A stretch of DNA of 64,000 nt from Turritopsis dohrnii (GCA_027922465.2 BQMF02000046.1:1240001-1304000), one strand, 5' to 3'. Counted from the first letter of the stretch, positions 24,898 to 36,784 are shown. The notes: generated by a model from the sequence alone, not told the origin. A program made the numbers and translations.

Positions 24898-25822
24898 ATA
24901 TTTTTCAAAATGTGTATGGAAAATACAATATGGAAAATACAATAACATAACAGCTATCTGCATCAGCATTTCCTTTATATATATACAGATTTTTCTTTTT
25001 AGTCTTTTGCTATTTTATCATATAAAGTAGTCCATTATTTTAGGTGGAGCCACATCAAAATACTTTTCAGTAATAGGGCCATAAAAACAACACCTCGCAT
25101 TTTGAAGTTAAGCACATATGGCATACATTTTAAAGAGGTGTCGCTTTATAAAGATTCCACTGTAATAAGATGTGGTGTTTTTATATATTTGTATGATATT
25201 TTAAGATCAACCACCGAAAAAGGATCGTTCCCTATAGAAAAGAGGATTTCAGTTGCTTTCAATTCGATCTAGTGATACTTTTGACATTTAGTTACGCCTT
25301 TGATGTTTGTAATGCTTTGTATGCTTCAGGGAATATTTTCGAAAAAACTGTAAGTCAGGTAACCGAATATTTTATTTTAACTAAAAGAGAGGGCGAAAAG
25401 AAAGAAAACAAGATGCCCTTACGGGCAGAAAAATTTCTGCAAAATCAGTTGAAAACTAAAAATATGAAAAATGAAATACTATAATACCATTCTTGAAACT
25501 TGAATGATTTGGAATTATTGAATGGTTGAATAATTTCTACAATACATTACATTCCTAATTACCTGCTTCTCAGGACATTTTGAAGGCATAATTGACACAA
25601 TAAGAAAATTTATTTTAATGTATATATACTGCCAATAAACTGAACAACATGTTTGTTGATACAAAATAATATAAACGATACATGGATCTTTTCAGATATC
25701 TTAATGAGTATGATCATAACTCGTAAACTCAAAACATTTTTCCAAGAACATAAAAATTTTAACAATATTAATTTAATTAAATTAGATTAACAATATGGCA
25801 AGCACTTACATTCTTCATCTAA
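24898..25822. other. Intergenic between the Myb-like gene and the Harbinger element
   Basis: No gene supported. An imperfect inverted pair lies around 25090-25180 (ACACCTC..AAGAGGTGTCG). Confidence 0.35.
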
Positions 25823-26546
25823 AGGCTGAAATACACGATCAGTTTAAATGGATCAATTTAAACTGACAGTTTCTTTTTTCATCAGTTAAACTGTTGAAAG
25901 GCATCTGTCTACACGTTCAGTTTAAACTGAAAAAAACTTTTATGTTTCTTTTTGTTTTACCATGGACAATGCAGTGCAAGGTGCAGTAATTGCAGCGTTT
26001 GTGGCTGTTATTGTAAAAACGAAAAATAAAAAAAGTACAAGAAAGAAACGAACAATTTTGGTGACGGCGTGGTTACAATGATTTATTGGGTGCATACGAC
26101 ACGTTCTTAAATGAATTTAAGCGGAAAGATCATTTGTAGAACAAAAAGTTTTTTGCGTATTGAACCTGATACTTTTGATGAATTACTACTCCCTATTGAA
26201 CATTCAATATGGAATAGAATTTTACCTTTTATTCAATTTTTCATTTTGTTTGCCATTTTCGATGTTCAAATAACTGCTCGCTTCACTTTCACACAAAGTT
26301 GCTACAAAATCATTCGGAATTATTCGCCACGTGTTGAAAACAAAAGAAACATCTAGTTTATCTCATGATTTCAATAGAATATTTTCATCAGTTTAACTGA
26401 AGAAGATGAACACGTCCATCTTTTAAAAAAAACTGATCAGTTTAAAAAGATCATGAAAAATTCATCAGCTTTTTTCTGTTTACACGATCAGTTTCCCCTA
26501 TCATCAGTTTAAACTGTCAGTTTAAACTGATCGTGTATTTCAGCCT
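25823..26546 (+). mobile_element. PIF/Harbinger deletion derivative with TAA duplication
   Basis: TIRs AGGCTGAAATACACGATCAG at 25823 and its reverse complement ending at 26546 are flanked by TAA on both sides (25820-25822 and 26547-26549). Many further CAGTTTAAACTG palindromes occur inside. The centre encodes a broken N-terminal piece of a Harbinger DDE transposase, including KKRTI..TAWLQ (stop at 26079) and, after a frame change, LRIEPDTFDELL. The catalytic part is missing, so movement would need a helper. Confidence 0.85.
25962..26356 (+). pseudogene. Harbinger transposase N-terminal fragment
   Basis: The frame from ATG 25962 runs 39 codons to TGA at 26079. The next frame (GAYDTFLNEF.., about 26091-26111, then FLRIEPDTFDELLLPIEHSI to a stop at 26356) continues the family's N-terminal consensus. 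No DDE residues remain. It is flanked by the TIRs of the element in which it sits. Confidence 0.65.
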
Positions 26547-26715
26547 TAAGTTGAAATTCATGATCAGTTTAAAAAAAATCTCTAGGAAATTTAAAAAAGG
26601 TTGAATGATTAAAAAACATAAAAAACATAACATTACATTTCTGATTACATATGCACCCAAAGGCATTGCAAAACTGTAATTGACACTATGCGAAACTTCA
26701 TTGCATATACGTATA

Positions 26716-27648
26716 CAGTGTGTCCACGAGAAAGTGGGCACCTTGTTTAAAACACAAATAACTTTTCGAGTTTTTAACAATACAATGCGGTTTTTATACC
26801 GTTGGAAAGAGGCTTTTTTGAGCTTTCCAAAAATATAAGTTGTTATTTATAAAAATTTTTATTTTAAAAAATATTAAGTATTTTTTGTTTCGATACGCTT
26901 GTTAATTTTGTAATGATCAATAAAACAGACTTTTAACGAGCAATTAACCTTTTGTTTCGTTGAAACAACCACTGTTGTTGGTGTTGTGCTAATTTTGTCA
27001 CGAAATTTTTTGAAAAGACACAAACCTTTTTTCATTGTGTAAACTTACCTTAAATTTTTTATTATGATTTAATAATTTCATATTCCCAAGCATTTCCAAA
27101 ACCTTTATAAGCGAGAAAACAAACTTTTATGAAATTCATTCTATTATGCAGTTAACAGTCCAGCAGTGAACTTACGTGGTAAAAAAAGTTTCATGAGACG
27201 AAAAGTTATGTAGCTGTTATTCAGGCTCCTAAACAGCAGTTTCTGGGTAAAAATCCCCCATCAAAAAGCACGATTCAAAGTTTTTAAAAGTTTGTAAAAG
27301 AGTTTTAGAAATGAAACTTTCAATTTCAAGCTTGTAAAAACGTAAAGTTTTCCTTATGTAAACGCAGCTTTATTACAATATCTTAGCTTTTTATGATTTC
27401 CCATGCTACTCGAGTCGTTAACATCTATTCAAACAAGCGTTAATTGATCGTTATTGATTTAATGTCATGGTTTCATGGTAAAATCGATTATATTTCCCGA
27501 AAAATTGGTTTTTCTGTGAAAAGGGTCATATATTTAGAAAGAGCAAAACATTTTCTTTCTGTTAATATAAAAATTGAAAAAAACAAGCATGAAAAACAAA
27601 AGATATGCTTATTGAAAGTTAGGTGCCCACTTTCTGGTGGACACACTG
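26716..27648. mobile_element. Tc1/mariner-like non-autonomous element (TA duplication)
   Basis: Left end CAGTGTGTCCACGAGAAAGT at 26716, right end the reverse complement of CAGTGTGTCCACCAGAAAGT ending at 27648, each flanked by TA (26714-26715, 27649-27650). The 933 bp interior has no transposase I can recognise; the TA duplication and CAGT ends fit Tc1/mariner. Confidence 0.8.
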
Positions 27649-28186
27649 TACACCACCGATAAACTTAATTACATCTGAATGACATTCACCCCTTCTTTTG
27701 GGAGTACAAAATCAGCTTATGTTTATAATATTGATATTTTCAGATGTCACACAGTGACTACGTACGTAAATCATAAACTTTAAACAATTTATATGTACTA
27801 TCAATCTTCTTAATTACAAACGTAATTCCCAATGTTGCAAACACAAACACCAAAGAAAGATTTTAATCATTTAAAAATATACCTATGCTCGAAACTTACC
27901 TAAGTCACCAAACACACATTTATATAACTGAAAGGAAAATTTTGGGTTTTTACATGATTTGTTGTGTATTGAATTTACAGGCAATTGGAAGATGTTTGAA
28001 TTCGCTATTGTAATTAGGAAAGCCATTTGTAATAAAGGACATTGACAATATATATAACTTAAAAACAAATCAAACATTAAAACATTAAAAAATTATCATC
28101 AACTTTAAAACATTACATTAAAACATCCGCAGACCCACATTTTTGATGTTGGAGCTGAGGAGGACTCTAAGCTGAGCTTCAGTATC
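27649..28186. other. Spacer before the Ty3/gypsy insertion
   Basis: AT-rich, nothing recognised, ending in the target duplication GTATC at 28182-28186. Confidence 0.4.
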
Positions 28187-28284
28187 TTTAATGTTTCTAC
28201 AACGTGCATCTATTCACAACTTAACTCACATGCCATATGGCGTACATATATACATGACTCTCCTTCGTGGAGATAAACACTACA
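28187..28284 (-). repeat. 3' LTR (98 bp)
   Basis: Minus-strand LTR starting TGTAGTGTTTATCTCC and ending near ACATTAAA, preceded by the polypurine tract. Identical by eye to the copy at 30739-30836. Confidence 0.9.
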
Positions 28285-28577
28285 TCTTCCTCTTCTCCAT
28301 TGATGTTCTGGGAAAGGAGCTTTGCTCTACTCGGGTGGCCATAACGGTCTACCGCATATCACCCCATTGTTGGGAGGTGGCCCGTTGCCTAACCCTTCAT
28401 TGTTCGGCTTGCCTGGCTTTACGATTCCAGTGATAGTTTCGTGTCTTTGTATCTGTACAGAAAAACAGAAGAACGAAAGCAACAAAAAAAACTTTTAAAT
28501 ATGTAGTTTAGAAAGTTTGTTGAGACTGTATCTGTTCGCGTTTTATATACAAGTTCATAACGTGCTTAATCATAAGT

Positions 28578-29771
28578 TCACTTCCTCTCTCTCAATGGAT
28601 ATTGTTTGCGTTCAGGCTTCGCAGATTTTTCTTTGTTCATTGTTTTGTTTGGTTGATGTGCTGTAGTAAGGCAGGCAGAAGGGGCAATCTTTTTAAAATG
28701 AGTTGCGTGTCTTGTTATTCTATGCTTGCTGTTTTCAAACTGCGCCGTTATCATCGTACCTTTGACGTTCAAAATGCGTACTGGACTAGGATTGTAGTAC
28801 GTTGTAAGCTTGTTTTCCTTAGGCTGGCGGACTAAGATCCTTTCACCGCACTTAAAAGGGATGTCTTGCGCTCGCCTTTTAGTGTCTACATAGTTCTTGT
28901 TGTACGATTTACTTTTGTGATCGTTGGCGTTGGTTTTCCTTTCAATGTTCTCTTCGACTGTGTTGTCAGTCTGAGGTATATTGAAGTTCACTTTTCGATT
29001 GAACATAACTTCTGAAGATGACATTTTCGTAGACGTGTGGGGAGTGTTGCGATAGGCGAATAAAAATTTCTGGACTTCACTTTCGATATTCTTTCCTTCC
29101 AGATGAGCAGCTCGTATAGTTTTGTTTAACGATCGCATCAGACGTTCATCCTCACCGTTTGCTTGCGGCCAAAGTGGCGTGATTTTACGATGTTTGACAC
29201 CTCTCGATTGCAAAAATTCTTTCAGTCTCTGTGAAGTAAATGGCGCGATTACTAATGGATTCAACCAAGGCGTCGGCTCGTTTGTCACGTCCTCTATGAT
29301 ACCAGCTTTCTCAAGTTTTTCTAATTCAATGTTTACTTTTTCTCTCAGCGCAAATGGAATTCTTCTTTCTTTTTGAGCGACAGGTGGGACGCTTTTATCG
29401 ATGTGCAAAGTTACTTGATGACCTTTCATTTTGCCAATTTTATTGCTGAGGACATCTTCTTTGAATTCATTTAACAAAGGACTTAGACTCTCCGGCACGG
29501 TGCTCTCTTCTATTTTACATATGCCATTTTTAATTTTGTTTATCACTTTTTCAGTTTTAGTTTCAGGTTTCTCGCTTTTTTGAAAATGGTAAACAGGTTT
29601 TTTAAACAATAAAACCTCGAGTTGTAGGGCGGCGCTTCCTGATAAAAGATTCTTGTGTTTTGTATCGATTACGTAAAACGTTTCACAGCTGAATTTTTCT
29701 GAAGTTTCTATAGCTAATTGAGTTTTCCCCAAAATTTTCAAATCACGCTCCGAGTTGTACGAATACAGCAA
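28578..29771 (-). pseudogene. pol: Ty3/gypsy Pol, internally deleted
   Basis: Starts in the C-terminal part of protease (LKILGKTQLAIE), continues to the beginning of reverse transcriptase (IPFALREKVNIELEKLEKAG, TPWLNPLVIAP), then jumps in frame directly to the second half of integrase (RLKEFLQSRGVKHRKITPLW, NGEDERLMRSLNK) and its C-terminal domain. Everything from the RT palm through RNase H to the integrase catalytic Asp residues is absent. The joined frame stays open for about 397 residues, a recent in-frame deletion. Confidence 0.9.
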
Positions 29772-30684
29772 ATAAAATTTCGTCTAAATCTAACGATTCC
29801 ATATTTTCGTACAAAGTAGTTGGCGGCGAATGAGTTGTGTCCTCCAAGCTGTTTAGTGGTTTTCTTTTGAAACTTTTCGAACTACCCTTGACCTTCGTTC
29901 TACAAACTACAGCGAAGTGATTTTGTTTCTGACATTTGTTACAAGTTTTCCCCTCAGCAGGACAACGATTTTTGTGCGGAAATGTACCACCACATCTATA
30001 ACAGCTTTTCGGCTTATCACTCACTCCTCGCTGATATTTATTCTTACCAAACGCTGAAAATTTCTTCTTGTTTTTCGTGTAAAATATTTCTTCTTCTTTC
30101 ACGTTCAACTTCTTTTTCGAAATTTCTTCAATTTGTTTCGTCGTTGTTTCGTAGGTTCGACCGATTATTAGTAATTCTTGTAGGCTCTTGTCAGGGTGCT
30201 GGAAACTGTAAAGTCTTAATTTATCGATATTCGTTGAAAGTTCATTTTGTTGTTTTATGTTTAAATCTACATTTTCAAATGCACATTTTGTTGATTGCTG
30301 CTTGAGTTTAATGTAGAATTCGTTCAGTGTTTCCTCTTCATTTTGTTTCATGTTACGGAAAATGAAGGTTTCATAACTCGTGTTTGTCTGTGGGTTGAAG
30401 TGCTTGTCGAAAGCTTCGATAACTTCTCTAAACGTTGGTGTGTCGTGGGGTTTTACATTTTCAAATACTTCATATGTTTCATCACCCACGTACGTCAATA
30501 GCATTGCCAGTTTCTGTTTTTCTTCAGTGACGCCAACAGCTGTACACAATAATTCGAATCTCTGTTTGTACTTTTTCCATCTTGGTGAGATTGTATCGAC
30601 CTCTCCCAAGTCAAAAGTTGGAAATGTTGGTAAGGTTAAGTTCTTAACAGCCATATTATTTTTTCTTGTTCTTGGCATCAACAA
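29743..30684 (-). CDS. gag: Ty3/gypsy Gag
   Basis: About 310 residues. An N-terminal capsid-like region of retrotransposon-gag type (WKKYKQRFELLCTAVGV, LLTYVGDETYEVF, FIFRNMKQNEEETLNEFY) is followed by a Lys-rich linker and two zinc knuckles, CYRCGGTFPHKNRC and CNKCQKQNHFAVVC (CX2CX4HX4C). The frame ends at VFVQLGA where it should run into protease. The active-site region of protease is missing, and the downstream frame restarts with YSYNSERDLKILGK, so a deletion has fused and shifted gag-pol. Confidence 0.88.
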   Translation of the reverse strand: MLMPRTRKNNMAVKNLTLPTFPTFDLGEVDTISPRWKKYKQRFELLCTAVGVTEEKQKLAMLLTYVGDETYEVFENVKPHDTPTFREVIEAFDKHFNPQTNTSYETFIFRNMKQNEEETLNEFYIKLKQQSTKCAFENVDLNIKQQNELSTNIDKLRLYSFQHPDKSLQELLIIGRTYETTTKQIEEISKKKLNVKEEEIFYTKNKKKFSAFGKNKYQRGVSDKPKSCYRCGGTFPHKNRCPAEGKTCNKCQKQNHFAVVCRTKVKGSSKSFKRKPLNSLEDTTHSPPTTLYENMESLDLDEILFAVFVQLGA

Positions 30685-30738
30685 AATTTTTAATTTCCCT
30701 TTTTAAAAGTTCTTTTTTTTTTTTTCTTCGTCGCCAGT

Positions 30739-30836
30739 TTTAATGTTTCTACAACGTGCATCTATTCACAACTTAACTCACATGCCATATGGCGTACATA
30801 TATACATGACTCTCCTTCGTGGAGATAAACACTACA
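30739..30836 (-). repeat. 5' LTR (98 bp)
   Basis: Same 98 bases as 28187-28284. It is followed on the minus strand by ACTGGCGACGAAG, where a tRNA primer-binding site is expected. Very short for an LTR. Confidence 0.9.
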
Positions 30837-30932
30837 GTATCCACAGCTTAAAAAGAATAACAGCCCATACATGAAACAAACAAAGATGTTTTGTGTTTTC
30901 ACTAAAAACAAACAAATATATATAATATATAT

Positions 30933-32000
30933 GTTACGGGGATTGTGATAAATTCGGGGATTATGCATATTAACCAGTTGTTTTACATAATTCCCGGCCA
31001 AATTGGGTAATTTGATTAATACAGACTTTCTCATCAAATTTCCCGGTTATTTTATATAATTCCCATAGAGAATGGAGAATGTGATTAAAAAGTGTTCTAT
31101 TTGTCAAATTCACCGGCTAGTATGCATAATTTCCAGGTTGTTTTGGGGAATATGCAAAATCTGTAAAACAGAATTGAAAAAAAAGGAGACGTGTCGTTTC
31201 TCTGTTTTACGTCAATTATTAAGCTATACCTTACCGCGTCGAGCTTGCTCGGATTAAAAAGAAGACCTTCTCGGAAGAAGATTATGAAGCTATAAAAAGC
31301 GAAAAAGGGTATGTTCAAATACTTTTCAAGTTAGTTAATGTAGTATCTCCAAGAAAAATAACTTCGTTCCATTTTTATAAAGCTGTTTTTTTTACTCTAA
31401 AATAAGCATCAAACGATGACAAAATGAAACTAGAAGACTAAGAAAATAAAACTTACAAAAGAGTAAAACTTAACATATCAATGTCTTTTATTTTTTGTCA
31501 CAGGGTAAGCAGCTGTGGCACTTAAAAGTACACAGTTTTTTAGCATTCCTACACGAGCACGAATTGTTTGGGCAAGCTGTCTTACAGTTGCCCAGCTTGT
31601 AGCCTTGCTTACCAGATAATGATGACTTTCCCGCGCATTCTCGTAGTGATATATCAATTGAAGGGACATCAGCAATATCGATGATTCCTGCTGTGCTAGT
31701 TGTGAATTGATCGCGATTATGCAAAAAAATCTTATTTTCTCATTAATCTTATCACTTCATCATCTACAAAAGAATAACAGGTTGATAAATAACACTTCCC
31801 AAAAACGAATGGTTATTATGTAAAATAACCGGTGAAAGTAATGAACCTCATGGTATTTGTTACATATACCAACTTTAATGGGAATTATAGAAAATGACCG
31901 GTTATTATGCAAAATTACCCAAAGAGAAACCAATTTTTGGTTATTATGCATAATAACCGGGGAATATGCATAATTCCCAATTTATCATATTCCCCGTAAC
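30933..32000. mobile_element. GTTACGGGG-ended DNA transposon derivative
   Basis: Ends GTTACGGGGATTGTGATAAA at 30933 and the reverse complement of GTTACGGGGAATATGATAAA at 32000; flanking ATATAT on both sides could be the target duplication. Several internal copies of the motif GGTTATTATGCATAAT sit in both orientations near each end. It is the longer sibling of 23450-23591. A minus-strand Cys-rich frame lies inside (31488-31724). Confidence 0.8.
31488..31724 (-). pseudogene. Cys-rich C-terminal fragment inside the GTTACGGGG element
   Basis: The frame ends LGNCKTACPNNSCSCRNAKK, then LCTFKCHSCLPCDKK and a stop: eight cysteines in a C..C..C.C..C..C.HxC..C pattern that resembles the zinc-binding tails of some transposon-derived proteins. 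The family is not named, because the rest of the protein is missing. It may be the 3' end of the element's former transposase gene. Confidence 0.4.
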
Positions 32001-34699
32001 ATATATACCTTTTTGACTCTTTTGTTTACAAAACGTTGAAATCTTCTTAAGAAAAGAATGATCACAGATAATTCGAAGTTTCTTCTATAGATTTTTTTTT
32101 CATACTAAAATATGTATATGCTCTTAAAAATCCATTTAATTTGACCAAAGAAACTTGTAAATCTAAAAGGGTTTCTTTGCTGGGTGACATGCGTTGGCAC
32201 CAATGATATTGGCACGGCGTTTTGGTTTCATGTAAAGGCACGCATGAATTTTCAAAAAACCGCTAGGTTTGGACGTCAGAAAAAGAAAAACAGAGCCGGT
32301 TGTAATAGCTTTCTTGCTTTTGCAGAAATCTAAAAAGAAGAGGAAGATAACCCTGGTATCGGTTGGTGGTTCCAAAGCAAAATTTTAAGGTCAACTCAAT
32401 GAATATCAATTAGGATAAATCAATTCAAAGGTATAACCGACTCAGCTTCATCTTGGTTACATCTCCAAATGGTTGCTTTCATATTGAAGTCGTTGAAAAC
32501 TTGCGGTGATTTCGAGTTAAAATATGGTAATAAATTCTATTCAACAAAGTTAGAAAGCTCTTAATAAATATACAGCATAGGAGCCAAAACATGACATCTT
32601 TGTTTTTAATTTTTTTCTCGTTTTACACTTGTTGATGGTGTTTTTCAGACGTTATACGGGAAGACAATGACTGCCGAGCATTTTTCTCCAACCAATTCAT
32701 CGATTTTTTTGGATGTTGCAACACGTTGTTTTTTGTTTCAGATAGTACAACACAACGATGAGAAACTCTACTTCTTTCAAAACAGGTAACAGGTTTTGCT
32801 GTTAATCACTACAATTAAGATTCCATTTATCGACCTGGGCGCTTAAACATTTTCCAGACTTTTAAGGTGGATGCTTAATCGAAAACGGTGGCAATACGGA
32901 AGGGGCACTAAAAAAAGAGTATTTGCACGAAGTAAGTTGCTACTCTTTCTAGTCCATAAAGTAAAAATAGAAGATCCTTAGACTCTCGTATATTATTAGC
33001 CACATATGCTAACACTAAATTTCAATATCAATCATTTCATCGTCGTCTGTCTTGTGATTGTCTAAAAATGATGCTTTGTTTACAGGATCTTCTATATCAG
33101 AATAGTTCAGAATTGGCTACGGTAATCAGGGAAACGGGTTTTTGACGACTTTCAATGCTTTTGAAACCACCACATGAGAACTTTACATTTATTTACTGGC
33201 AAGGCAAGACTGTTTTCAAACAATGAATCTAGCCGTCTTCTAAGATATAAACATTAAGTATCAACGCACACAATTCAAATGAGCCTTTAAAATAATTTAA
33301 AGTAATTTTTCTTTCCATTTCTTACCTCATTAATCCAAACCATAACTTACACACGAATAAAAACAAATTTCGAAACATTTGGTATATATTTGCATATATG
33401 CTAGTCCACATCAGTGTGTACAAAGCAGTAACCTATCAAGCTGCATGCTTTGGTTCTACCTCTTAGTAGAGGGAATCTTCTTTATGTAAAAGTAATGTTT
33501 ATAGCAATACTATGGACAGGATATTTCAGGAAGATCACCCAACTAATGGCGACATAAAGTAGTATGCTTTAATTATGGCAATCTGTGGGACGTCACAGTG
33601 AATGGGAAATATAACACTAGTAACCCGGTGTCACAGTAAATAACTACTCCCTTAAAAAAGTACTCCCCAGTACTTATTTACTGGGAAATAATTACTCCAC
33701 AGTCATTATTTCCCAGGAAGAAAGTACTCCCGGGAAAGAAGTACTCCCTTATCACAAGGAAGTATCGTAAATTATACAAGCAAGTCCAATCAAATTGATA
33801 AGGAGATTTTTCAAGTTCTTTTTGTAATCTGTTTTATCGTAATTTATCGTTGTTTACCTAAATGGATCAAGACTCATAAAGAGAAAGTTTTGTGAATTTC
33901 TCGATTTTTGGTCATTTTCTCAAACATACTGGATACAAAATTCGCCAGAATAAAATAATACAAGATTTATCAATCTTTCGGAAATTATTATTCTTTTATC
34001 AGGATTATGCATCAAACAGATGTTTACTTAATTGTTGTAGTCCACCTTCTTTGGATACTACTTCTTTTTAGAAAGATTTTTCTGGAGCAGTTTTGTTTTC
34101 TTTCAGCTTCAGTATATAACTTTTCCTTTCATTAATTTCGATATTATTAAATAACATTTTTTCATATTATTGTTATTATTGTTATTATTGTTTTCGTCAG
34201 TAAAGTGTATATACTGTTATCAATGAAATACCTGTTTTAAAATTAAATAAAAGTAAAGTAAAATAAAGGTTACAATTGTATATCAAGTATTAGAAATAAG
34301 CCTAAAAGTAGGAATTAAGGGGATAAAGTAAAAAATTAAATTAAAATAAAATCACTAAAAAAAAGAGGGGAAACACCTCCTGAGTGAAACTCTTGAGGGG
34401 AAACTTGAGTGGATAGAAAATCACATAGTGTATGAGAATTACAATTACCCCATAATATTACCCCATGCCAGAGACATTGAAAATTAAATTATAAGTGAAA
34501 GTACACAAAAAAGTGAGATAAAATTTGTTAAAAACACTTTGCAAATATAAAGATAAAAGCTACTTTATTGAACTGAATAAACGAAGCAGCAGAGGGTTTG
34601 GCTAACAACAATTGGAAATCATGAGAATAGCTGTAGAAATAGAATTTGATTTGAAATTGGATCGTAGGAACCGATGTACTATACGTAAAAAATCGGTAA
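32001..34699. other. Long stretch without recognisable genes
   Basis: AT-rich. At 33590-33770 there is a cluster of AAGTACTCCC / TTTCCCAGG palindrome-like repeats (at least four copies of AGTACTCCC), and (TTATTG)n lies at about 34165-34190. Purine-rich AT sequence at 34230-34550 may be LINE 3' UTR belonging to the fragment that follows. No gene supported. Confidence 0.45.
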
Positions 34700-34985
34700 T
34701 CAAACAAACATATTCTTAATTTTGTTTTTAAATAATTTCATATTTTTCTCCATAATAATAGCACTTGGTAGCGAGTTGTATATGACTGCGCCATTGAAAC
34801 TAAACATTTTTCTTCCAATTTCAGTTCGTACTTTGGGTAACTTCAGATATTTTCCTTTGCCTCGAGTGTTATATTAATGATTAAAAATATCGAAGTAGTT
34901 ATCGTAAAGTTGTTCAGAATTTTATGGACAGCTACAGCAACTCGTTCCGAACATAACTGATTTACTCCAGGCCTCTGTCCAGGCC
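34700..34985 (-). mobile_element. LINE reverse-transcriptase C-terminal fragment
   Basis: On the minus strand: LYDNYFDIFNH, a stop at 34874-34876, then RTEIGRKMFSFNGAVIYNSL and KNMKLFKNKIKNMFV before the terminal stop at 34700. This is the conserved end of LINE reverse transcriptases (RTE..K.F.F.GA..WNSLP...FK..LK). Truncated and with a nonsense codon, so a dead copy. Confidence 0.75.
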
Positions 34986-36784
34986 AGGCCAACGTGAGGT
35001 ATTTGATGAATATCAAGTGATTTTGTAATATTTAAAAAGTGATCGTTCATTATAGAGGCAATACCGTATTTCTTCTAGAAAACGCTGTGGCGTTTATTAC
35101 AAATTCCAGTTTTTGGAGGGCGACGTTTATTAGAGGGGCGGCGTTTATTTCAAAATGAAAAATGAGATAAAAGTAACCTTACACAACAATGTTTTTTATC
35201 CATAAAAAAGGTTACAAAAGATTGCGTTTAAATGTTTTACACAAAAGATATGTTCACAAAAATGTCAAAGAACAGCAACATCACTGTCCCCGCTCTCTAC
35301 TATGAGATAAAAAAAATTATAGCAATTAATTGACTTTAGTACACCCGTGGTGGAGTAAAGTCTTTAAAACAGCCGTGGTTTCTCCTCCTTGTCCATTCTT
35401 TTCTCCTCCTCCTACTACCACTACTCCAACTTATGAACGTTTTTGTACAGCGTTTTCATGATATCGTTGCCGAATTCGCAAAGTTGGTCAAATTCGGACT
35501 TCCAGTAGACCAATTTTCATGAAATTTTGCACCAAGCATAATTGAAAGGTGATGATTTTGAATTTGACAATGATTTTGCCAGGTTTGACTAAAACTGGGC
35601 AATTTAGGCCAAATTTGGACCAAATTTCGAAAATTCTTCAATTTTCATGCACTTTTGCACTGAGCACAATTGAAATGTGCTGATTTCGAAATTGACTACT
35701 ATTTCGCCAGGTTTAACTAAAAATGGACAATACACGGGTTTCAAAATAAGCGCGTCTCCATAGAAACAACTCCATGCGAATTTAGCACAAAAATTTCGAG
35801 TAAACTTTCAATGTAAAATCAAATTGACTTATCATTTATGTGGTGAAAGGATGTAGTAATGGTTCTTACAGACTTGAAACATAAATGATTCAATACGAAA
35901 AACATTAAATGATGGAAATAAATCCTTAGTTCGGTGTTGTCTTAAAAACTTTTGTAAAAACATTTGAATGAACGTGCAAAATACAGAAGAAAATTGATAT
36001 CAATGATGTTTTGTTTTTGTTGATAACAATGTTGTTACTGGTTGTTATGATGATTGGTGATTAAATGCAGCAAAACATTGAAGCTATGATTTCAATGCAA
36101 GGCGAACATTTATTATTAATAGCCAAGCTGAAGATTTATTTTCTTGATATAGCCCAATACAACTGAACTGAAAGTACATGATGTGGTACAGCCATAAAGG
36201 AAACCTCTTTATGTGGTGTGGAGAACAAACAGTTCAACCAGTTTTGTAAATTCAAAGAGTACATTACAAAAACTAGAAGTAAAAACGCGATATCGTATTA
36301 TATGCAATAAGATGTTCAGAGTACCAATTACGTATAATATTTTAAAACACAGGCAGGATTGTGATACATAACCTGAAAGAATCTGATCGAGTGTGCTTCC
36401 CTGGATATATAGTCATTTACTCAGACAACAGAAACATAATTTACTATGGATTAATTCCATGATCGTTTTTCTGTTTTGATATACTGTATAATGATATATA
36501 TATATATATATTTTGTAAAAATTAATATGCTGTCAATGTTTCTTATACGAACATGGAACATAAATCAAAACACAATCCAAGGTCAGAACACGAACTTCTA
36601 CTTTCAGTTTTGTAGTGATTTAGATATAGATGTGTACTTTCACTACCAAATTCTGTTGTTATCACATAATAAATATTTAAGATATTCTTCAGGGCCTAAA
36701 GTTTTTGAGAATGTTCTGCGGATGAAGTACAAAATATTGAGTTGAAAATCAAAAATGAAACTTTTTAAACTTTTTCTTTTTTAA
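34986..36784. other. Non-coding stretch with two minor repeats
   Basis: At 35085-35150 three versions of GGCGTTTATTA lie in a row. At 35505-35735 a ~130 bp unit (TTCATGAAATTTTGCACCAAG.. and TTCATGCACTTTTGCACTGAG..) is tandemly repeated; a diverged third copy lies outside at 56205-56350. (TA)n at about 36495-36510. No gene. Confidence 0.5.

Larger units (their letters stand above)
28187..30836 (-). mobile_element. Ty3/gypsy LTR retrotransposon, young deletion derivative
   Basis: The two 98 bp LTRs (28187-28284 and 30739-30836) look identical, and the 5 bp target duplication GTATC lies at 28182-28186 and 30837-30841. On the minus strand a primer-binding-like TGGCGACGAAG follows the 5' LTR, and a purine tract GGAGAAGAGGAAGA abuts the 3' LTR. 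Gag and the ends of pol remain, but most of protease, reverse transcriptase and RNase H and part of integrase are deleted. Identical LTRs imply recent insertion, presumably with enzymes supplied by a full-length relative. Confidence 0.92.

Noticed and set aside
32163..32375. Minus-strand frame of 70 codons
   Set aside because: No family resemblance, and neither strand shows splice signals that extend it.
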